From contig JAFTVU010000002.1 in assembly GCA_017465665.1 (NCBI GenBank), positions 93,002 to 157,001 of the forward strand: 64,000 nt of DNA, read 5' to 3'. The notes below the pieces were generated by a model that saw nothing but the letters and a program-made list of their open reading frames with translations, was not told the DNA's origin and searched no databases. Positions 24,794 through 33,860 of this stretch are shown here, piece by piece; position 1 is the stretch's first letter, and each line of letters starts with the position of its first letter. The stretch comes from Oscillospiraceae bacterium (GTDB taxonomy: Bacteria > Bacillota > Clostridia > Oscillospirales > Ruminococcaceae). Position numbers and translations under genes: made by a program.

Positions 24794-25186
24794 TTATATT
24801 ACGTTTATGAGGTCTGTTACGAGCTCTGCCAGTGAAGCGAATACAGGAAGAGATATAGCCACTATCGCTGCCTTTCCTGCAAGCTCTATCTTTGATGCTA
24901 TGGCGCTTTCGCCTGCGTCACGGCAGCTGTCCGAGGCAAGCTGTGTTATATAGCAGACCGCCAGCGCTTTCATAAGCGCCTGAGCATAGCCGTTGTCAAG
25001 ACCTGCGGCGGAGGTGAGTTCGGTAATTGCCGATATGGATGGCGCGAGCATATCCATCACCGCCATCATTATAAGAACACCGCAGGCTATGCTTATTCCT
25101 ATGGCGGCATCGGGCTTGAAGCGGCGAACTATCATGCACAGCACAGCCGACAGTATCCCAAGCCCTGCGATCGAGGTTATATCCAT
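24794..25186 (-). CDS. spoIIIAD: Stage III sporulation protein AD
   Basis: 130 residues with four hydrophobic segments, matching the usual length of about 130. The opening MDITSIAGLGILSAVL and the motif ALAVCYITQLASDSCRDAGESAIASKIELAGKAA are typical. ATG at 25186 is preferred over an in-frame upstream start because it fits the family and the four-base gap to spoIIIAC. Confidence 0.93.
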   Translation of the reverse strand: MDITSIAGLGILSAVLCMIVRRFKPDAAIGISIACGVLIMMAVMDMLAPSISAITELTSAAGLDNGYAQALMKALAVCYITQLASDSCRDAGESAIASKIELAGKAAIVAISLPVFASLAELVTDLINVI

Positions 25187-25190
25187 TTTG

Positions 25191-25388
25191 TCACCACAAT
25201 CCGAACACCGAGCGTATCGTCTCAAAAAGCTCGTCTATGGCAGGGATGAGCATCATCAGCACGATTATCAGACCTGCCACTGTCATCATCATTGCCTGCT
25301 CGTCATGGTCGGTCTTTTTCAGTATCTGGTTTAGTACCGCTACGATTATTCCGACTGCGGCTATTTTGAATATCAGATCAAGCTCCAT
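25191..25388 (-). CDS. spoIIIAC: Stage III sporulation protein AC
   Basis: 65 residues with two membrane helices separated by a charged turn (LNQILKKTDHDEQAM), the exact pattern of SpoIIIAC, which is 68 residues in Bacillus. It opens MELDLIFKIAAVGIIV. It lies between AB and AD in the canonical order. Confidence 0.93.
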   Translation of the reverse strand: MELDLIFKIAAVGIIVAVLNQILKKTDHDEQAMMMTVAGLIIVLMMLIPAIDELFETIRSVFGLW

Positions 25389-25399
25389 ATTTCACCGTC

Positions 25400-25888
25400 C
25401 TAAATTATCAATATAGCCAGACCTGCACCGAGCAATGAACCTACCGAGCGGTATAGCTTGCCCTTGCCGCGCACTTCTTCCTCCGCTTCGGCGGATAGTT
25501 TCTCTAGCCGTGCGCCGTGCAGCTCCAGAAGCGATAGCTGCCCCTCCGCCGAGCAGGTGCCCAGCTCGCGTCCGAGCTCAGCGAGCAGTTCGGCCTCTGC
25601 CTTACCGCAGAAGCTGCAGGAGCGCAGCTGCTCTACCGCGTCCGTCCATGCGGTCTTTATATCGGCAGTATCCTTTCTGCTTTCGCGCAGAAGCTCGCCG
25701 AAAATGCCGCTACAGCTTTCGGCAAGCTCATCCAGAGTGGGGGAGGTACAGCGTATCGCGATGGAAAATTCCGCCGTAGTGCGGCTCAGCTCCGAAAGCA
25801 GCTGTGAGCGCTTGCGAAGCTCTGTGCTTTTTGCAATGCCGCAGAATGTGCATAATAAAAACGCTGCTGCGGCAGGAATGAGGTTCAC
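25400..25888 (-). CDS. spoIIIAB: Stage III sporulation protein AB
   Basis: 162 residues. Membrane helices lie at each end (about 2-18 and 145-160), with a long helical, charged middle that includes LRKRSQLLSELSRTTAEFSIAIR. The topology resembles GspF-type secretion platform proteins, to which AB is distantly related. Its start overlaps the AA stop by four bases, which couples the two. Confidence 0.93.
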   Translation of the reverse strand: MNLIPAAAAFLLCTFCGIAKSTELRKRSQLLSELSRTTAEFSIAIRCTSPTLDELAESCSGIFGELLRESRKDTADIKTAWTDAVEQLRSCSFCGKAEAELLAELGRELGTCSAEGQLSLLELHGARLEKLSAEAEEEVRGKGKLYRSVGSLLGAGLAILII

Positions 25889-26748
25889 AGCGCAGCTCCT
25901 TTCCTCTGATGCCTGATCTCAGCAAGAGCACCCTTTGAGCCGAGGACGGCTATGCTGTCAAAGCTCTCTGCTATGCTGCGCGTGATCGTATCTGAATACA
26001 GCTCGTCTACGGAATCGGCGTGGATAGTTGCAAGCAGCTTCACACCGCAGTTAAGGCAGTGCTTTATTGATGCGGTATCTCCGCTTATCTCATCGCATAG
26101 GATGATATCAGGGCTGAGTGTGCGCAGGGCTATCATAATACCCTCTGTTCTTGGGTAGCCGCTTAGCACGTCCGTGTTCTCTCCCACGTCGAGGGTTGGT
26201 GTGCCTTTGTGTGAGGCTGCAAGCTCATCGCGGCTGTCTATAAGCGCGACTCTGTGACGTGCTCCCAGCAGACGTGCCAGATCACGCAGGATGGTGGTCT
26301 TGCCCGACATGGGCTTTCCCACTATAAGCAGCGAGCGCAGACCGTTTCGGAATACGGCATTGTACAGCTCCTCGCCGCAGCCTTTTATCTCTCTTGCTAG
26401 TCTGATATTTATTGAGGATATATCACGCAGAGTGACGAGCTTTCCGTCCTGCATGACAGCCGTTCCGCAGAAGCCTGCTCTGTGTCCGCCTGGGAGTGTT
26501 ATGTAGCCCTCGCGTATCTCCCGAGCATAGCTGTGCACGGAATGGCGGCAAAGCTCCTGAAAGCAGGCTTCGATATCATCCCGCGTAAGTATATCGGAGC
26601 AGCTTGATATCCGCCCGTCAGCCATTACCGCTGCGGCACGCCTGCCTGCCCGAAGCCGTATCTCGCACAGCTTTTCCGCACCCTGAGGCGGCTTCACCAG
26701 CTCTGCAGCTGTTTTCAGAGGAATATCCCATGTTCTTGCAGCTATCAT
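25885..26748 (-). CDS. spoIIIAA: Stage III sporulation protein AA, ATPase
   Basis: About 287 residues. It is a secretion-type ATPase thought to power the SpoIIIA channel. Walker A is VGKPMSGKTTILRDLAR, Walker B is IILCDEISGD, and the family block GGHRAGFCGTAV (about 104-115) lies before them. First gene of the operon. ATG at 26748 is chosen because GAGGGA lies before it and the family N-terminus starts near there; the frame stays open upstream into the next promoter region. No clear sigma-E promoter could be picked by eye. Confidence 0.92.
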   Translation of the reverse strand: MIAARTWDIPLKTAAELVKPPQGAEKLCEIRLRAGRRAAAVMADGRISSCSDILTRDDIEACFQELCRHSVHSYAREIREGYITLPGGHRAGFCGTAVMQDGKLVTLRDISSINIRLAREIKGCGEELYNAVFRNGLRSLLIVGKPMSGKTTILRDLARLLGARHRVALIDSRDELAASHKGTPTLDVGENTDVLSGYPRTEGIMIALRTLSPDIILCDEISGDTASIKHCLNCGVKLLATIHADSVDELYSDTITRSIAESFDSIAVLGSKGALAEIRHQRKGAAL

Positions 26749-26849
26749 TTTACATTCCCTCGCTTTCGTTTTGTAAAGTCTATGATGTACTTGTCCGAGA
26801 TAGAACAGGAAAATATCATCGTATATCAGCGAAAATGTTGAAAAAACAC

Positions 26850-26878
26850 TTGTACAAACGATGAAAATATGATATACT
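26850..26878 (+). promoter_or_regulatory. Promoter of the asp23-nusB-recN cluster
   Basis: TTGTAC (26850-26855), a 17-base spacer and TATACT (26873-26878), 49 bases before the first gene. Confidence 0.75.
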
Positions 26879-26927
26879 ATACTAGAATAACTTTGTTCAT
26901 ACGACTCTAAACAGGAGGAAATATAAT

Positions 26928-27272
26928 ATGGAAGCAAATGCAAACAAGCCCGTTGGCTCTATTCAGGTGTCTGATTCGGTCCTTGTGAAGATCGCTGAGG
27001 TAGCGGCAACAGAGATTGAGGGAGTTGACTGCAACGGTCAGTCGCTCACACCTGCAAGCACAAAGGCAAAGCTGTTCACAAAGAGCGTGCGCTCCAAGCT
27101 CACAGGAGAATCTGTGGCTATAGCACTGGATATAGTTGTGCTGGAGGGCTTCAACGCAGTTACAGTGGCAGAGCACGTTCAGAAGAGCGTAAAATCCGCC
27201 GTGCAGAGCATGACAGGCTTTACTGTAACAAAGGTGGATGTCAACGTAGTGGGCATAAAATTCAAGCAGTAA
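26928..27272 (+). CDS. Asp23/Gls24 family protein (YqhY-like)
   Basis: 114 residues, no membrane segment. The fold opens with GSIQVSDSVLVKIAEVAATEIEGV, the typical Asp23 start, and has IALDIVVLEGFNAVTVAEHVQKSVKSAVQSMTG in the second half. In Bacillus the equivalent gene yqhY sits just before nusB and affects acetyl-CoA carboxylase activity; that exact position is kept here. The ribosome site AGGAGG is strong. The first gene of a long plus-strand operon. Confidence 0.92.
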   Translation: MEANANKPVGSIQVSDSVLVKIAEVAATEIEGVDCNGQSLTPASTKAKLFTKSVRSKLTGESVAIALDIVVLEGFNAVTVAEHVQKSVKSAVQSMTGFTVTKVDVNVVGIKFKQ

Positions 27273-27284
27273 GAGGAAGACAAG

Positions 27285-27701
27285 ATGGAAGAAAGATTGA
27301 CAAGACGAGAAGTTCGTGAGGGCGCATTCATAATCCTTTATCAGACTCTTTTCGGAGTGGATACCGAGGAGATCTGCGCTGCAAACGAGGAAGCCTTTGG
27401 TCTTGCAAAGAACGAGGAAACGGACGAGATAGTAAACGGTGTTCTTGCTCATGACAAGGAGCTGGAGGAGATAATCGCAAAATTCAGTACTACACGTTCC
27501 GTAGCAAGAATCGCAAAGATAAACATGGTGATAATGAAGATCGCCGTATATGAGATGAAGTACTGCGACAGAGTTCCCAATGCAGCTGCTATCAATGAGG
27601 CTGTGGAGCTTGCGAAGAAGTACGCATACAAGGCAGATAGTGGCTTTATCAACGGTGTGCTGAACGCATATCTCGGAGAGCTGGATGGAAACAAGGAATA
27701 A
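27285..27701 (+). CDS. nusB: Transcription antitermination factor NusB
   Basis: 138 residues, all helical. NusB binds BoxA RNA with NusE and supports rRNA antitermination. Visible motifs are LTRREVREGAFIILYQ near the start (basic, RNA-binding), the central RVARIAKINMVIMKIAVYEM and the C-terminal VPNAAAINEAVELAKKYA followed by FINGVLNAYL. It overlaps xseA by 17 bases. The insertion between the first and second helices is slightly longer than in Bacillus. Confidence 0.95.
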   Translation: MEERLTRREVREGAFIILYQTLFGVDTEEICAANEEAFGLAKNEETDEIVNGVLAHDKELEEIIAKFSTTRSVARIAKINMVIMKIAVYEMKYCDRVPNAAAINEAVELAKKYAYKADSGFINGVLNAYLGELDGNKE

Positions 27702-28890
27702 ACCTCCCATAGTTACCGTATCTCAGGTCAACCGCGTAGTGGGTATGCTCATTAAGAGTGATAAAAGGCTTCAGAATGTGGCGGTAAAGGGAGAGGTATC
27801 CAATTTCACCCGTCACTACAAGACAGGCCATCTTTATTTTACTTTGAAAGATGAGCAGACCCAGCTAAAGGCTGTGATGTTTGCAGGAAATGCGGCAGGG
27901 CTTCGTTTTGATCCCGATAACGGAGACAAGTTAGTGTGCTATGGCGCGATAACCGTGTATGAGCCCAATGGCGTGTATCAGATAAACTGTACCGCTATGG
28001 AAAAGGACGGCGAGGGTGAGCAGGCTGCTGCTCTTGAGGAGCTGAAAAAGCGCCTTTATGATGAGGGCTTGTTTTCCCGTAAAAGACCTGTTCCGTCCAT
28101 GCCTAAGAAGATAGCTGTGATCACCTCCGCAGGCGGTGCGGCTTTGCAGGATATCATCAATATCATTTCCCGCAGATATCCGCTCGTAACGCTTGTTGTG
28201 ATCCCTGCACAGGTGCAGGGCGTCGGTGCGGCGGAGTCGGTGGCAGGGGCGATCGGCAGAGCACAGAATACAGGTGCGGATACCATCATCTTCGGACGCG
28301 GCGGCGGCTCTTCGGAGGATCTCAGCGCGTTCAATGCGGAGATAGTTGCGCGTGCTGTCTATAACAGCGCCATCCCGACGATATCTGCAGTAGGCCATGA
28401 GACAGATTTCACTCTGGCTGATCTTGCGGCTGACATGAGAGCGCCTACGCCCTCGGCAGCAGCAGAGCTGGCAGTGCCTGATATAGCAGCGTTTCTTTCT
28501 GCTATAGACGGTATGGAGCGCAGGATAGGCATAAACACAAAGCGCTGTATTTCGGAGCAGGAAAGCAGGCTGGAATATCTCAGCAGCATAACAAAGGCGC
28601 GCTCACCGCAGAACAGGATAGACTTGCTGTCGCAGCGGCTGGAGAATATATCGGAAACGATATGCGGCAGAGTTCACTCCTCTCTTGACAGAGCGGAGCA
28701 CACGCTTACAGCAAATGCGGAGATGATATCGGCACTGAATCCTCTTGCGGTACTGGTGCGCGGATATTCTGTCACAAGCTGCAACGGAAGCATAGTAACT
28801 GACGCTGCGGAGCTTTCAAAGGGCGATGCGGTGGATATACGTCTTGCAAAGGGCAGCGTAAGGGCTGAGATTACAGAGATCGGAAGGTAA
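27685..28890 (+). CDS. xseA: Exodeoxyribonuclease VII large subunit
   Basis: 401 residues. With XseB it degrades single-stranded DNA from both ends. The N-terminal OB fold (about 5-100) carries VKGEVSNFTRHYKTGHLYFTLKD, and the catalytic domain has IAVITSAGGAALQDI, RGGGSSEDLSAFN and ISAVGHETDFTLADLAAD. A coiled-coil region (about 260-340) follows, where XseB would bind. The start lies inside nusB, behind GGAGAG. Confidence 0.96.
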   Translation: METRNKPPIVTVSQVNRVVGMLIKSDKRLQNVAVKGEVSNFTRHYKTGHLYFTLKDEQTQLKAVMFAGNAAGLRFDPDNGDKLVCYGAITVYEPNGVYQINCTAMEKDGEGEQAAALEELKKRLYDEGLFSRKRPVPSMPKKIAVITSAGGAALQDIINIISRRYPLVTLVVIPAQVQGVGAAESVAGAIGRAQNTGADTIIFGRGGGSSEDLSAFNAEIVARAVYNSAIPTISAVGHETDFTLADLAADMRAPTPSAAAELAVPDIAAFLSAIDGMERRIGINTKRCISEQESRLEYLSSITKARSPQNRIDLLSQRLENISETICGRVHSSLDRAEHTLTANAEMISALNPLAVLVRGYSVTSCNGSIVTDAAELSKGDAVDIRLAKGSVRAEITEIGR

Positions 28891-28894
28891 CATG

Positions 28895-29071
28895 ATGGAT
28901 TTTGAAAAGTCTATGGCAAGGCTTCAGGAGATATCCGAGCGCATGAGCGGTGAGCTCGCGCTGGAAGAATCTATGAAGCTCTACACAGAGGCTGTGGAGC
29001 TTACGAAGCAGTGCCGTGAATATATAAATGCCGCAAAGCTTACGATAGAGCAGCTTGAAGCGGCTGAGTGA
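28895..29071 (+). CDS. xseB: Exodeoxyribonuclease VII small subunit
   Basis: 58 residues, helical. It has FEKSMARLQEISERMSGELALEESMKLYTEAVELTKQC, the XseB pattern. Two in-frame ATG codons (28892, 28895) follow GGAAGG; the second has the better spacing of seven bases. It begins four bases after the xseA stop. Confidence 0.93.
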   Translation: MDFEKSMARLQEISERMSGELALEESMKLYTEAVELTKQCREYINAAKLTIEQLEAAE

Positions 29072-29079
29072 GGATATTT

Positions 29080-29964
29080 ATGGTAAAGGAACAGCTGGAA
29101 TATTATGCGGAGCTGACCGAAGCTGCATTGGAGGGGTATCTTCCCGAAACGCAGTGTCTGCAGAAAAATGTCATCCTTGCGGCACGTCATAGCCTTAAGG
29201 CAGGCGGCAAGAGGATACGTCCTGCGCTGGTCATGGAGTTCTGCCGTGTGTGCGGAGGAGAGCCTGAGGATGCACTTCCCGTGGCATGCGCTATCGAGAT
29301 GATGCACACATTCTCCCTGATACACGACGATCTCCCCTGCATGGATGATGATGATATGCGTAGGGGTCAGCCGAGCTGTCACAAGGCTTACGGCGAGGCG
29401 AATGCGCTTCTTGCAGGTGACGCACTGGCAATGCTGCCGTATCAGATAATCGCACAGGCGGCACTGAAAAAGAGAATGGAACAGACTGCTGCGCTGAAGA
29501 TAATATCGCTCCTTGGCGAGAGTGCAGGCATCTTCGGTATGATAGGCGGTCAGGTGATAGATACTGAAAACGAGGGCAGGCAGCTGCCTGTGAATATCCT
29601 GCTGGAGATGTACCGTATGAAAACGGGTGCGCTGCTTGATTTCTGCTGCCGTGCAGGCTGTATCGCGGCAGGTGCAGGCGCAGATAAGCAGCTTGCCGCA
29701 GGCGACTATGCCAAAAAGCTGGGCCTTGCATTCCAGATAATCGACGATATCCTTGATGTTACCGCGGATGAAAAGCTTCTGGGCAAGCCTGTGGGCAGTG
29801 ATGCGGACAGCGGCAAGTTTACATACGTTACGGCAGTAGGTCTTGATGAAGCCCGTGCCGAGGCTGAAAGGCTGACAGCGCAGGCGCTTAAAGTACTTGA
29901 CGCTTTCGAGGATACAGAGTTCCTCAGAGGACTTACAGATATGCTTCTTAAAAGGAATTATTAA
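29080..29964 (+). CDS. ispA: Farnesyl/geranyl diphosphate synthase
   Basis: About 294 residues. It condenses isopentenyl diphosphate with allylic diphosphates. The first aspartate-rich motif is HDDLPCMDDDDMRRG (about 82-96), which contains the DDxxxxD spacing of bacterial enzymes, and the second is FQIIDDILD near 222. ARHSLKAGGKRIRP (about 40-53) binds diphosphate. ATG at 29080 fits GAGG about eight bases upstream; a GTG at 29068 overlaps xseB. With dxs further down it forms an isoprenoid group. The product chain length is inferred from the family. Confidence 0.93.
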   Translation: MVKEQLEYYAELTEAALEGYLPETQCLQKNVILAARHSLKAGGKRIRPALVMEFCRVCGGEPEDALPVACAIEMMHTFSLIHDDLPCMDDDDMRRGQPSCHKAYGEANALLAGDALAMLPYQIIAQAALKKRMEQTAALKIISLLGESAGIFGMIGGQVIDTENEGRQLPVNILLEMYRMKTGALLDFCCRAGCIAAGAGADKQLAAGDYAKKLGLAFQIIDDILDVTADEKLLGKPVGSDADSGKFTYVTAVGLDEARAEAERLTAQALKVLDAFEDTEFLRGLTDMLLKRNY

Positions 29965-29967
29965 GGT

Positions 29968-30459
29968 ATGATGAAAATATTAATGGCAAATCCTATCATG
30001 TCGGTAGGCTTTATTGCATGGATGGCAGCACAGATAATCAAAACGCTGGTCCATGCGATCAAGGTAAAATCATTCAATCCCGAAAGACTAGTGGGTGCAG
30101 GCGGTATGCCGTCCTCGCACTCTGCGCTGGTTATTTCCGTTGCGCTTTATACAGGCCGTGCCGAGGGCTATGGCTCAACTTTCTTTGCGTTGGCTATGAT
30201 GCTGGCAGTCATAGTTATCTATGACGCTATGAGCGTTCGTTACAACGCAGGTCTGCACGCAAAGGAGCTCAACCGTATGCGTAAGGTGATCGATGAGATG
30301 GATGACGAGATATCTCAGCTTTGCGGCGCGGATGAGGATGATATTGACGATCTTTCCGATGCAAAGGATCTCAAGGAGTTTCTGGGTCACACGCCTATAG
30401 AGGTGCTGGCGGGCTCTATGCTCGGAATAATTATCGCCATGGTATTTCCTGTGGCTTGA
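29968..30459 (+). CDS. Divergent PAP2 family membrane protein
   Basis: 163 residues with about four membrane helices. The motif GGMPSSHSALV (about 49-59) is the divergent PAP2 (DUF212) signature, followed by YDAMSVRYNAGLHAKELN and a C-terminal LGHTPIEVLAGSMLG. Proteins of this group may dephosphorylate lipid or isoprenoid phosphates; here it sits between ispA and dxs, which fits an undecaprenyl or isoprenyl substrate, though that is inferred. It begins three bases after ispA. Confidence 0.88.
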   Translation: MMKILMANPIMSVGFIAWMAAQIIKTLVHAIKVKSFNPERLVGAGGMPSSHSALVISVALYTGRAEGYGSTFFALAMMLAVIVIYDAMSVRYNAGLHAKELNRMRKVIDEMDDEISQLCGADEDDIDDLSDAKDLKEFLGHTPIEVLAGSMLGIIIAMVFPVA

Positions 30460-30472
30460 TAGAGGAGCTATA

Positions 30473-32296
30473 ATGTTTCTTAATGATAACATCAACCATG
30501 ATATAATTGCAGAAATGACGCTACCGCAGCTTAAAGGCTTATGCCGAGAGCTGCGGGGCTGTATTTTAAGAACTGTAAACAAAACAGGCGGACATCTTTC
30601 CTCCAATCTCGGTACTGTGGAGCTTACTGTGGCTCTGCATTACGTTTTTGATACCTCGCGTGACCGTATCCTGTGGGATGTGGGACATCAGTCGTATGCT
30701 CACAAGTTGCTGACAGGAAGATACTCCCGCTTTGATACTCTGCGTACTCTCGGTGGAATCTCAGGCTTTACAAGACGCAGCGAGAGCGAGGCGGATTCGT
30801 TTATCTCAGGCCATAGCAGCACATCCATTTCTGCTGCCTGCGGTATAGCTACCGCAATGAAGCTGAGCGGCAAAAAAGGCAGTGTTGCAGCGGTCATCGG
30901 TGACGGAGCATTCACAGGCGGTATGGCTTACGAGGGTCTGAATAACGGTGCAAAGCTGAAATCAGGTCTTGTGGTGGTGCTGAATGATAATGCGATGTCC
31001 ATTTCAAAAAGCACGGGAGCGCTGGCGAGATACCTTGCGCAGATACGCTCCACGCGTAGGTATTACTGCGCCAAGGAGCAGTTCAAAACTGCGCTTTCCA
31101 GAGTTCCGTTAGTGGGTGAGCGACTGGAAAGAACAGTTCGCGCGGCGAAAAACCTTGTTAAGGATGCGCTTTACGGCAGCAGCACTCTGTTTGAAAATCT
31201 CGGTTACACCTATATTGGCCCTGTGAACGGACACGATATGGCGGATATGATAGAGGCGCTTTCCGTTGCTAAGATGATGGGACGCCCCTGTGTTGTGCAC
31301 GTATTCACCACAAAGGGCAAGGGCTACAGACCTGCAGAGCTGAATCCCGGCGAGTACCATGCTGTCGGAAAGAAAGGCAGTATTGCTCCTGTGCTGACCT
31401 ATTCCGAGGTATTTGGCAGAGAGCTTGAGCGTTTAGGCAGAGCAGATGACAGAATTTGCGCCATCACTGCAGCGATGAAATATGCAACGGGTCTGAATTT
31501 CTTCAACAATGCGTTCCCTGAGCGGTTTTTCGATACAGGCATAGCGGAGCAGCACTCCGTAACCTTTGCTGCAGGTCTTGCGGTGGAGGGCTTGCTGCCT
31601 GTTTTTGCTGTGTATTCCACTTTTCTGCAGCGTGGTTATGACCAGCTCATCCATGACTGCGCGATAGAAAATACTCACGTTACTCTCGCGATAGACCGTG
31701 CGGGCCTTGTGGGAGAGGACGGCGAAACACATCAGGGTATTTTTGATGTGGCTATGCTCTCTGCGATACCCAATACAACGATATATTCTCCTGCAGGCTA
31801 TTCCGAGCTTACGGATTGCCTTGTGCGTGCACTGTATGATACAAAGGGCGTCGCAGCAGTGAGATATCCTAAGGGAGCAGAGTATGGTATGCTTCCTGTG
31901 GGTGTTACAGCACCGAACGGCAGTGCGGTATCGTCTAATTTCGTTTATGGCGGAAAAAGCAGCGGTACTCTTGCTATTAGCTACGGCAGGACAGGCGCGT
32001 GGCTGCATGAAGCGGCATATCAGACTGGTTCTGACTGGCTGAGGCTCATCAAGATACATCCGCTGCCCGAAAGCGCTGTGGAGATAGCTGCCCAGTATGA
32101 CAGGATCGTGTTCTTTGAAGAGGGTATCCTTGCAGGCGGTATAGCTGAAAAGCTATGTGCGGCGCTCAGAAAGCGCGGCTTCAGGGGCAGCTTTGATATG
32201 GTAGGAATCGATCGTTTCGTGCCTGCTGCAGCAGTTGATGAGCAGCTTGCCATGTTCGGTCTGAATAAGGAAAGCATGATTAGAAGATTACGATAA
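30473..32296 (+). CDS. dxs: 1-deoxy-D-xylulose-5-phosphate synthase
   Basis: 607 residues, near the usual 620. A thiamine-diphosphate enzyme making the first intermediate of the non-mevalonate isoprenoid pathway from pyruvate and glyceraldehyde 3-phosphate. Visible motifs are GGHLSSNLGTVELTVALHYVF, DVGHQSYAHKLLTGR, the TPP site GDGAFTGGMAYEGLNN, the second-domain IAEQHSVTFAAGLA with the catalytic Glu, and DRAGLVGEDGETHQG. GAGGAG precedes the ATG. In an operon with ispA. Confidence 0.96.
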   Translation: MFLNDNINHDIIAEMTLPQLKGLCRELRGCILRTVNKTGGHLSSNLGTVELTVALHYVFDTSRDRILWDVGHQSYAHKLLTGRYSRFDTLRTLGGISGFTRRSESEADSFISGHSSTSISAACGIATAMKLSGKKGSVAAVIGDGAFTGGMAYEGLNNGAKLKSGLVVVLNDNAMSISKSTGALARYLAQIRSTRRYYCAKEQFKTALSRVPLVGERLERTVRAAKNLVKDALYGSSTLFENLGYTYIGPVNGHDMADMIEALSVAKMMGRPCVVHVFTTKGKGYRPAELNPGEYHAVGKKGSIAPVLTYSEVFGRELERLGRADDRICAITAAMKYATGLNFFNNAFPERFFDTGIAEQHSVTFAAGLAVEGLLPVFAVYSTFLQRGYDQLIHDCAIENTHVTLAIDRAGLVGEDGETHQGIFDVAMLSAIPNTTIYSPAGYSELTDCLVRALYDTKGVAAVRYPKGAEYGMLPVGVTAPNGSAVSSNFVYGGKSSGTLAISYGRTGAWLHEAAYQTGSDWLRLIKIHPLPESAVEIAAQYDRIVFFEEGILAGGIAEKLCAALRKRGFRGSFDMVGIDRFVPAAAVDEQLAMFGLNKESMIRRLR

Positions 32297-32310
32297 AGGC
32301 GGTGGATGAT

Positions 32311-33036
32311 GTGCGGCTTGATCAATACCTTGCTGAAAAGGGACTCTGCAAGAGCCGTACAGCGGCACAGAGCCTTATAAAAAGCGGCGGAGTTTCAGTG
32401 AACGGAGCAGTTTGCAATAAGCCCTCCTGTGATGTTTCGGAGGATGATAATATTATAATTATCGGTGAGCAGCTTAAATACGTCGGCAGAGGCGGACTTA
32501 AGCTGGAGGGTGCTGTAAATGCGTTCGGGATAGAGCTTTCAGGGCTTGTGTGCCTTGATATCGGCTCTTCGACGGGTGGTTTTACCGATTGTATGCTGCA
32601 GTACGGTGCGGCAAGGGTCTACGCTGTGGATGTGGGCACGGATCAGCTTGATGCGAAACTCAGAGCGGACAGCAGAGTGGTAGTGATGGAGCAGACGGAT
32701 ATACGCACTGCTCAGCTCCCTGAACAGGTGGATTTTGTCGGTACGGATGTGTCGTTCATATCACTGAAGCAGGTGATACCGCATATCAGCAGGCTGCTGA
32801 AACTGCACGGAAGAGCTGTGGCGCTCATCAAGCCGCAGTTTGAAGCAGGACGACAGGCGCTGAACAAAAAAGGCATCGTAAAGGATGAAAAGGTGCGCTG
32901 CCGCGTGGTGGAGGATATCACGCAGTTCGCACAGCAGTGCGGTTTCGTGGTACTGGGTGTGACGGATTCTCCCGTGCAGGGCGGCGATGGAAATACAGAG
33001 TACCTTATGTACATTGAAAAGGCGGCGGAATTATGA
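32311..33036 (+). CDS. tlyA: TlyA family rRNA 2'-O-methyltransferase
   Basis: About 241 residues. The N-terminal S4 RNA-binding domain (about 1-60) begins RLDQYLAEKGLCKSRTAAQSLI. The Rossmann methyltransferase domain follows, with CLDIGSSTGGFTDCMLQYGA (SAM site) and VKPQFEAGRQ-like IKPQFEAGRQ. TlyA-type enzymes methylate ribose in 16S and 23S rRNA; the old name haemolysin is misleading. I chose GTG at 32311 because the family starts at (M)RLD; a GTG at 32302 is also possible. Overlaps nadK by four bases. Confidence 0.92.
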   Translation: MRLDQYLAEKGLCKSRTAAQSLIKSGGVSVNGAVCNKPSCDVSEDDNIIIIGEQLKYVGRGGLKLEGAVNAFGIELSGLVCLDIGSSTGGFTDCMLQYGAARVYAVDVGTDQLDAKLRADSRVVVMEQTDIRTAQLPEQVDFVGTDVSFISLKQVIPHISRLLKLHGRAVALIKPQFEAGRQALNKKGIVKDEKVRCRVVEDITQFAQQCGFVVLGVTDSPVQGGDGNTEYLMYIEKAAEL

Positions 33037-33845
33037 GCAAGCGTGTGATAATTACATACAATACTCAGGATAGCGCAGCGGCAGCGCTTGCGGAGGATAT
33101 CCGTACACTGTTGGATAAGAGCGGCTTCGCGGCAGAGATATATCAGCGCGGCTGTGAGCTTCACGGCGCACTGTGCATGATAACCGTCGGCGGCGACGGT
33201 ACGATACTTCACTGGGGAAAGCTTGCTGCGATGTACGGGCTTCCCTTGCTTGGAGTAAACCGCGGCAGACTCGGTTTTATGGCGACATTAGAGCCTGCGG
33301 ATATATCACAGATACCTGATATTCTCGCTGATTTCAAAGCAAGCAGGCGAATGATAATGAGTGTTGAGATACACCGTGCAGACGGCACCTGTGAAACGCG
33401 TGAAGCGCTGAACGATGTGGTGGTGGAGCGCACAAGGGCATCAAAGCTCCCTGAATTCCGCATCTCCTGCGGTAACAGCGAGGTATCGAGAGTTCATGCG
33501 GATGGTGTGATATTCAGCACTCCTACAGGTTCTACAGCTTATGCGCTTTCTGCAGGCGGCGCGATAATCGCTCCCGATATGGAGTGTATTGAGTGTACGC
33601 CTTTGTGTCCGCACACGCTGTTTTCGCGCCCTATGATCTTTTCGGCGGAAAGATATATATCCCTGCGCTGCACTTCCTATCAGGGCAGCGTGGTGACGAT
33701 AAGTGTGGATGGCGAGCGTGGTATCCCGTTCGGTGACGGAGATACGCTTCTGTTGTACAAATTCGATAAGCCGCTGGAGCTGATAGAAGCAGGTGAGGGC
33801 TTCTTCGGAGCGGTAAGAAACAAGCTTATGACACCATTGAAATAA
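33033..33845 (+). CDS. nadK: NAD kinase
   Basis: 270 residues. It phosphorylates NAD to NADP. The hallmark GGDGT is in TVGGDGTILHWGK (about 52-64), followed by GVNRGRLGFMATLE and the NE/D-type site ALNDVVVERTR. The conserved DGVIFSTPTGSTAYALSAGG block follows. Coupled to tlyA by a four-base overlap; the tlyA-nadK-argR-recN order is standard in clostridia. Confidence 0.96.
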   Translation: MSKRVIITYNTQDSAAAALAEDIRTLLDKSGFAAEIYQRGCELHGALCMITVGGDGTILHWGKLAAMYGLPLLGVNRGRLGFMATLEPADISQIPDILADFKASRRMIMSVEIHRADGTCETREALNDVVVERTRASKLPEFRISCGNSEVSRVHADGVIFSTPTGSTAYALSAGGAIIAPDMECIECTPLCPHTLFSRPMIFSAERYISLRCTSYQGSVVTISVDGERGIPFGDGDTLLLYKFDKPLELIEAGEGFFGAVRNKLMTPLK

Positions 33846-33860
33846 AAGAGGTGACACACC

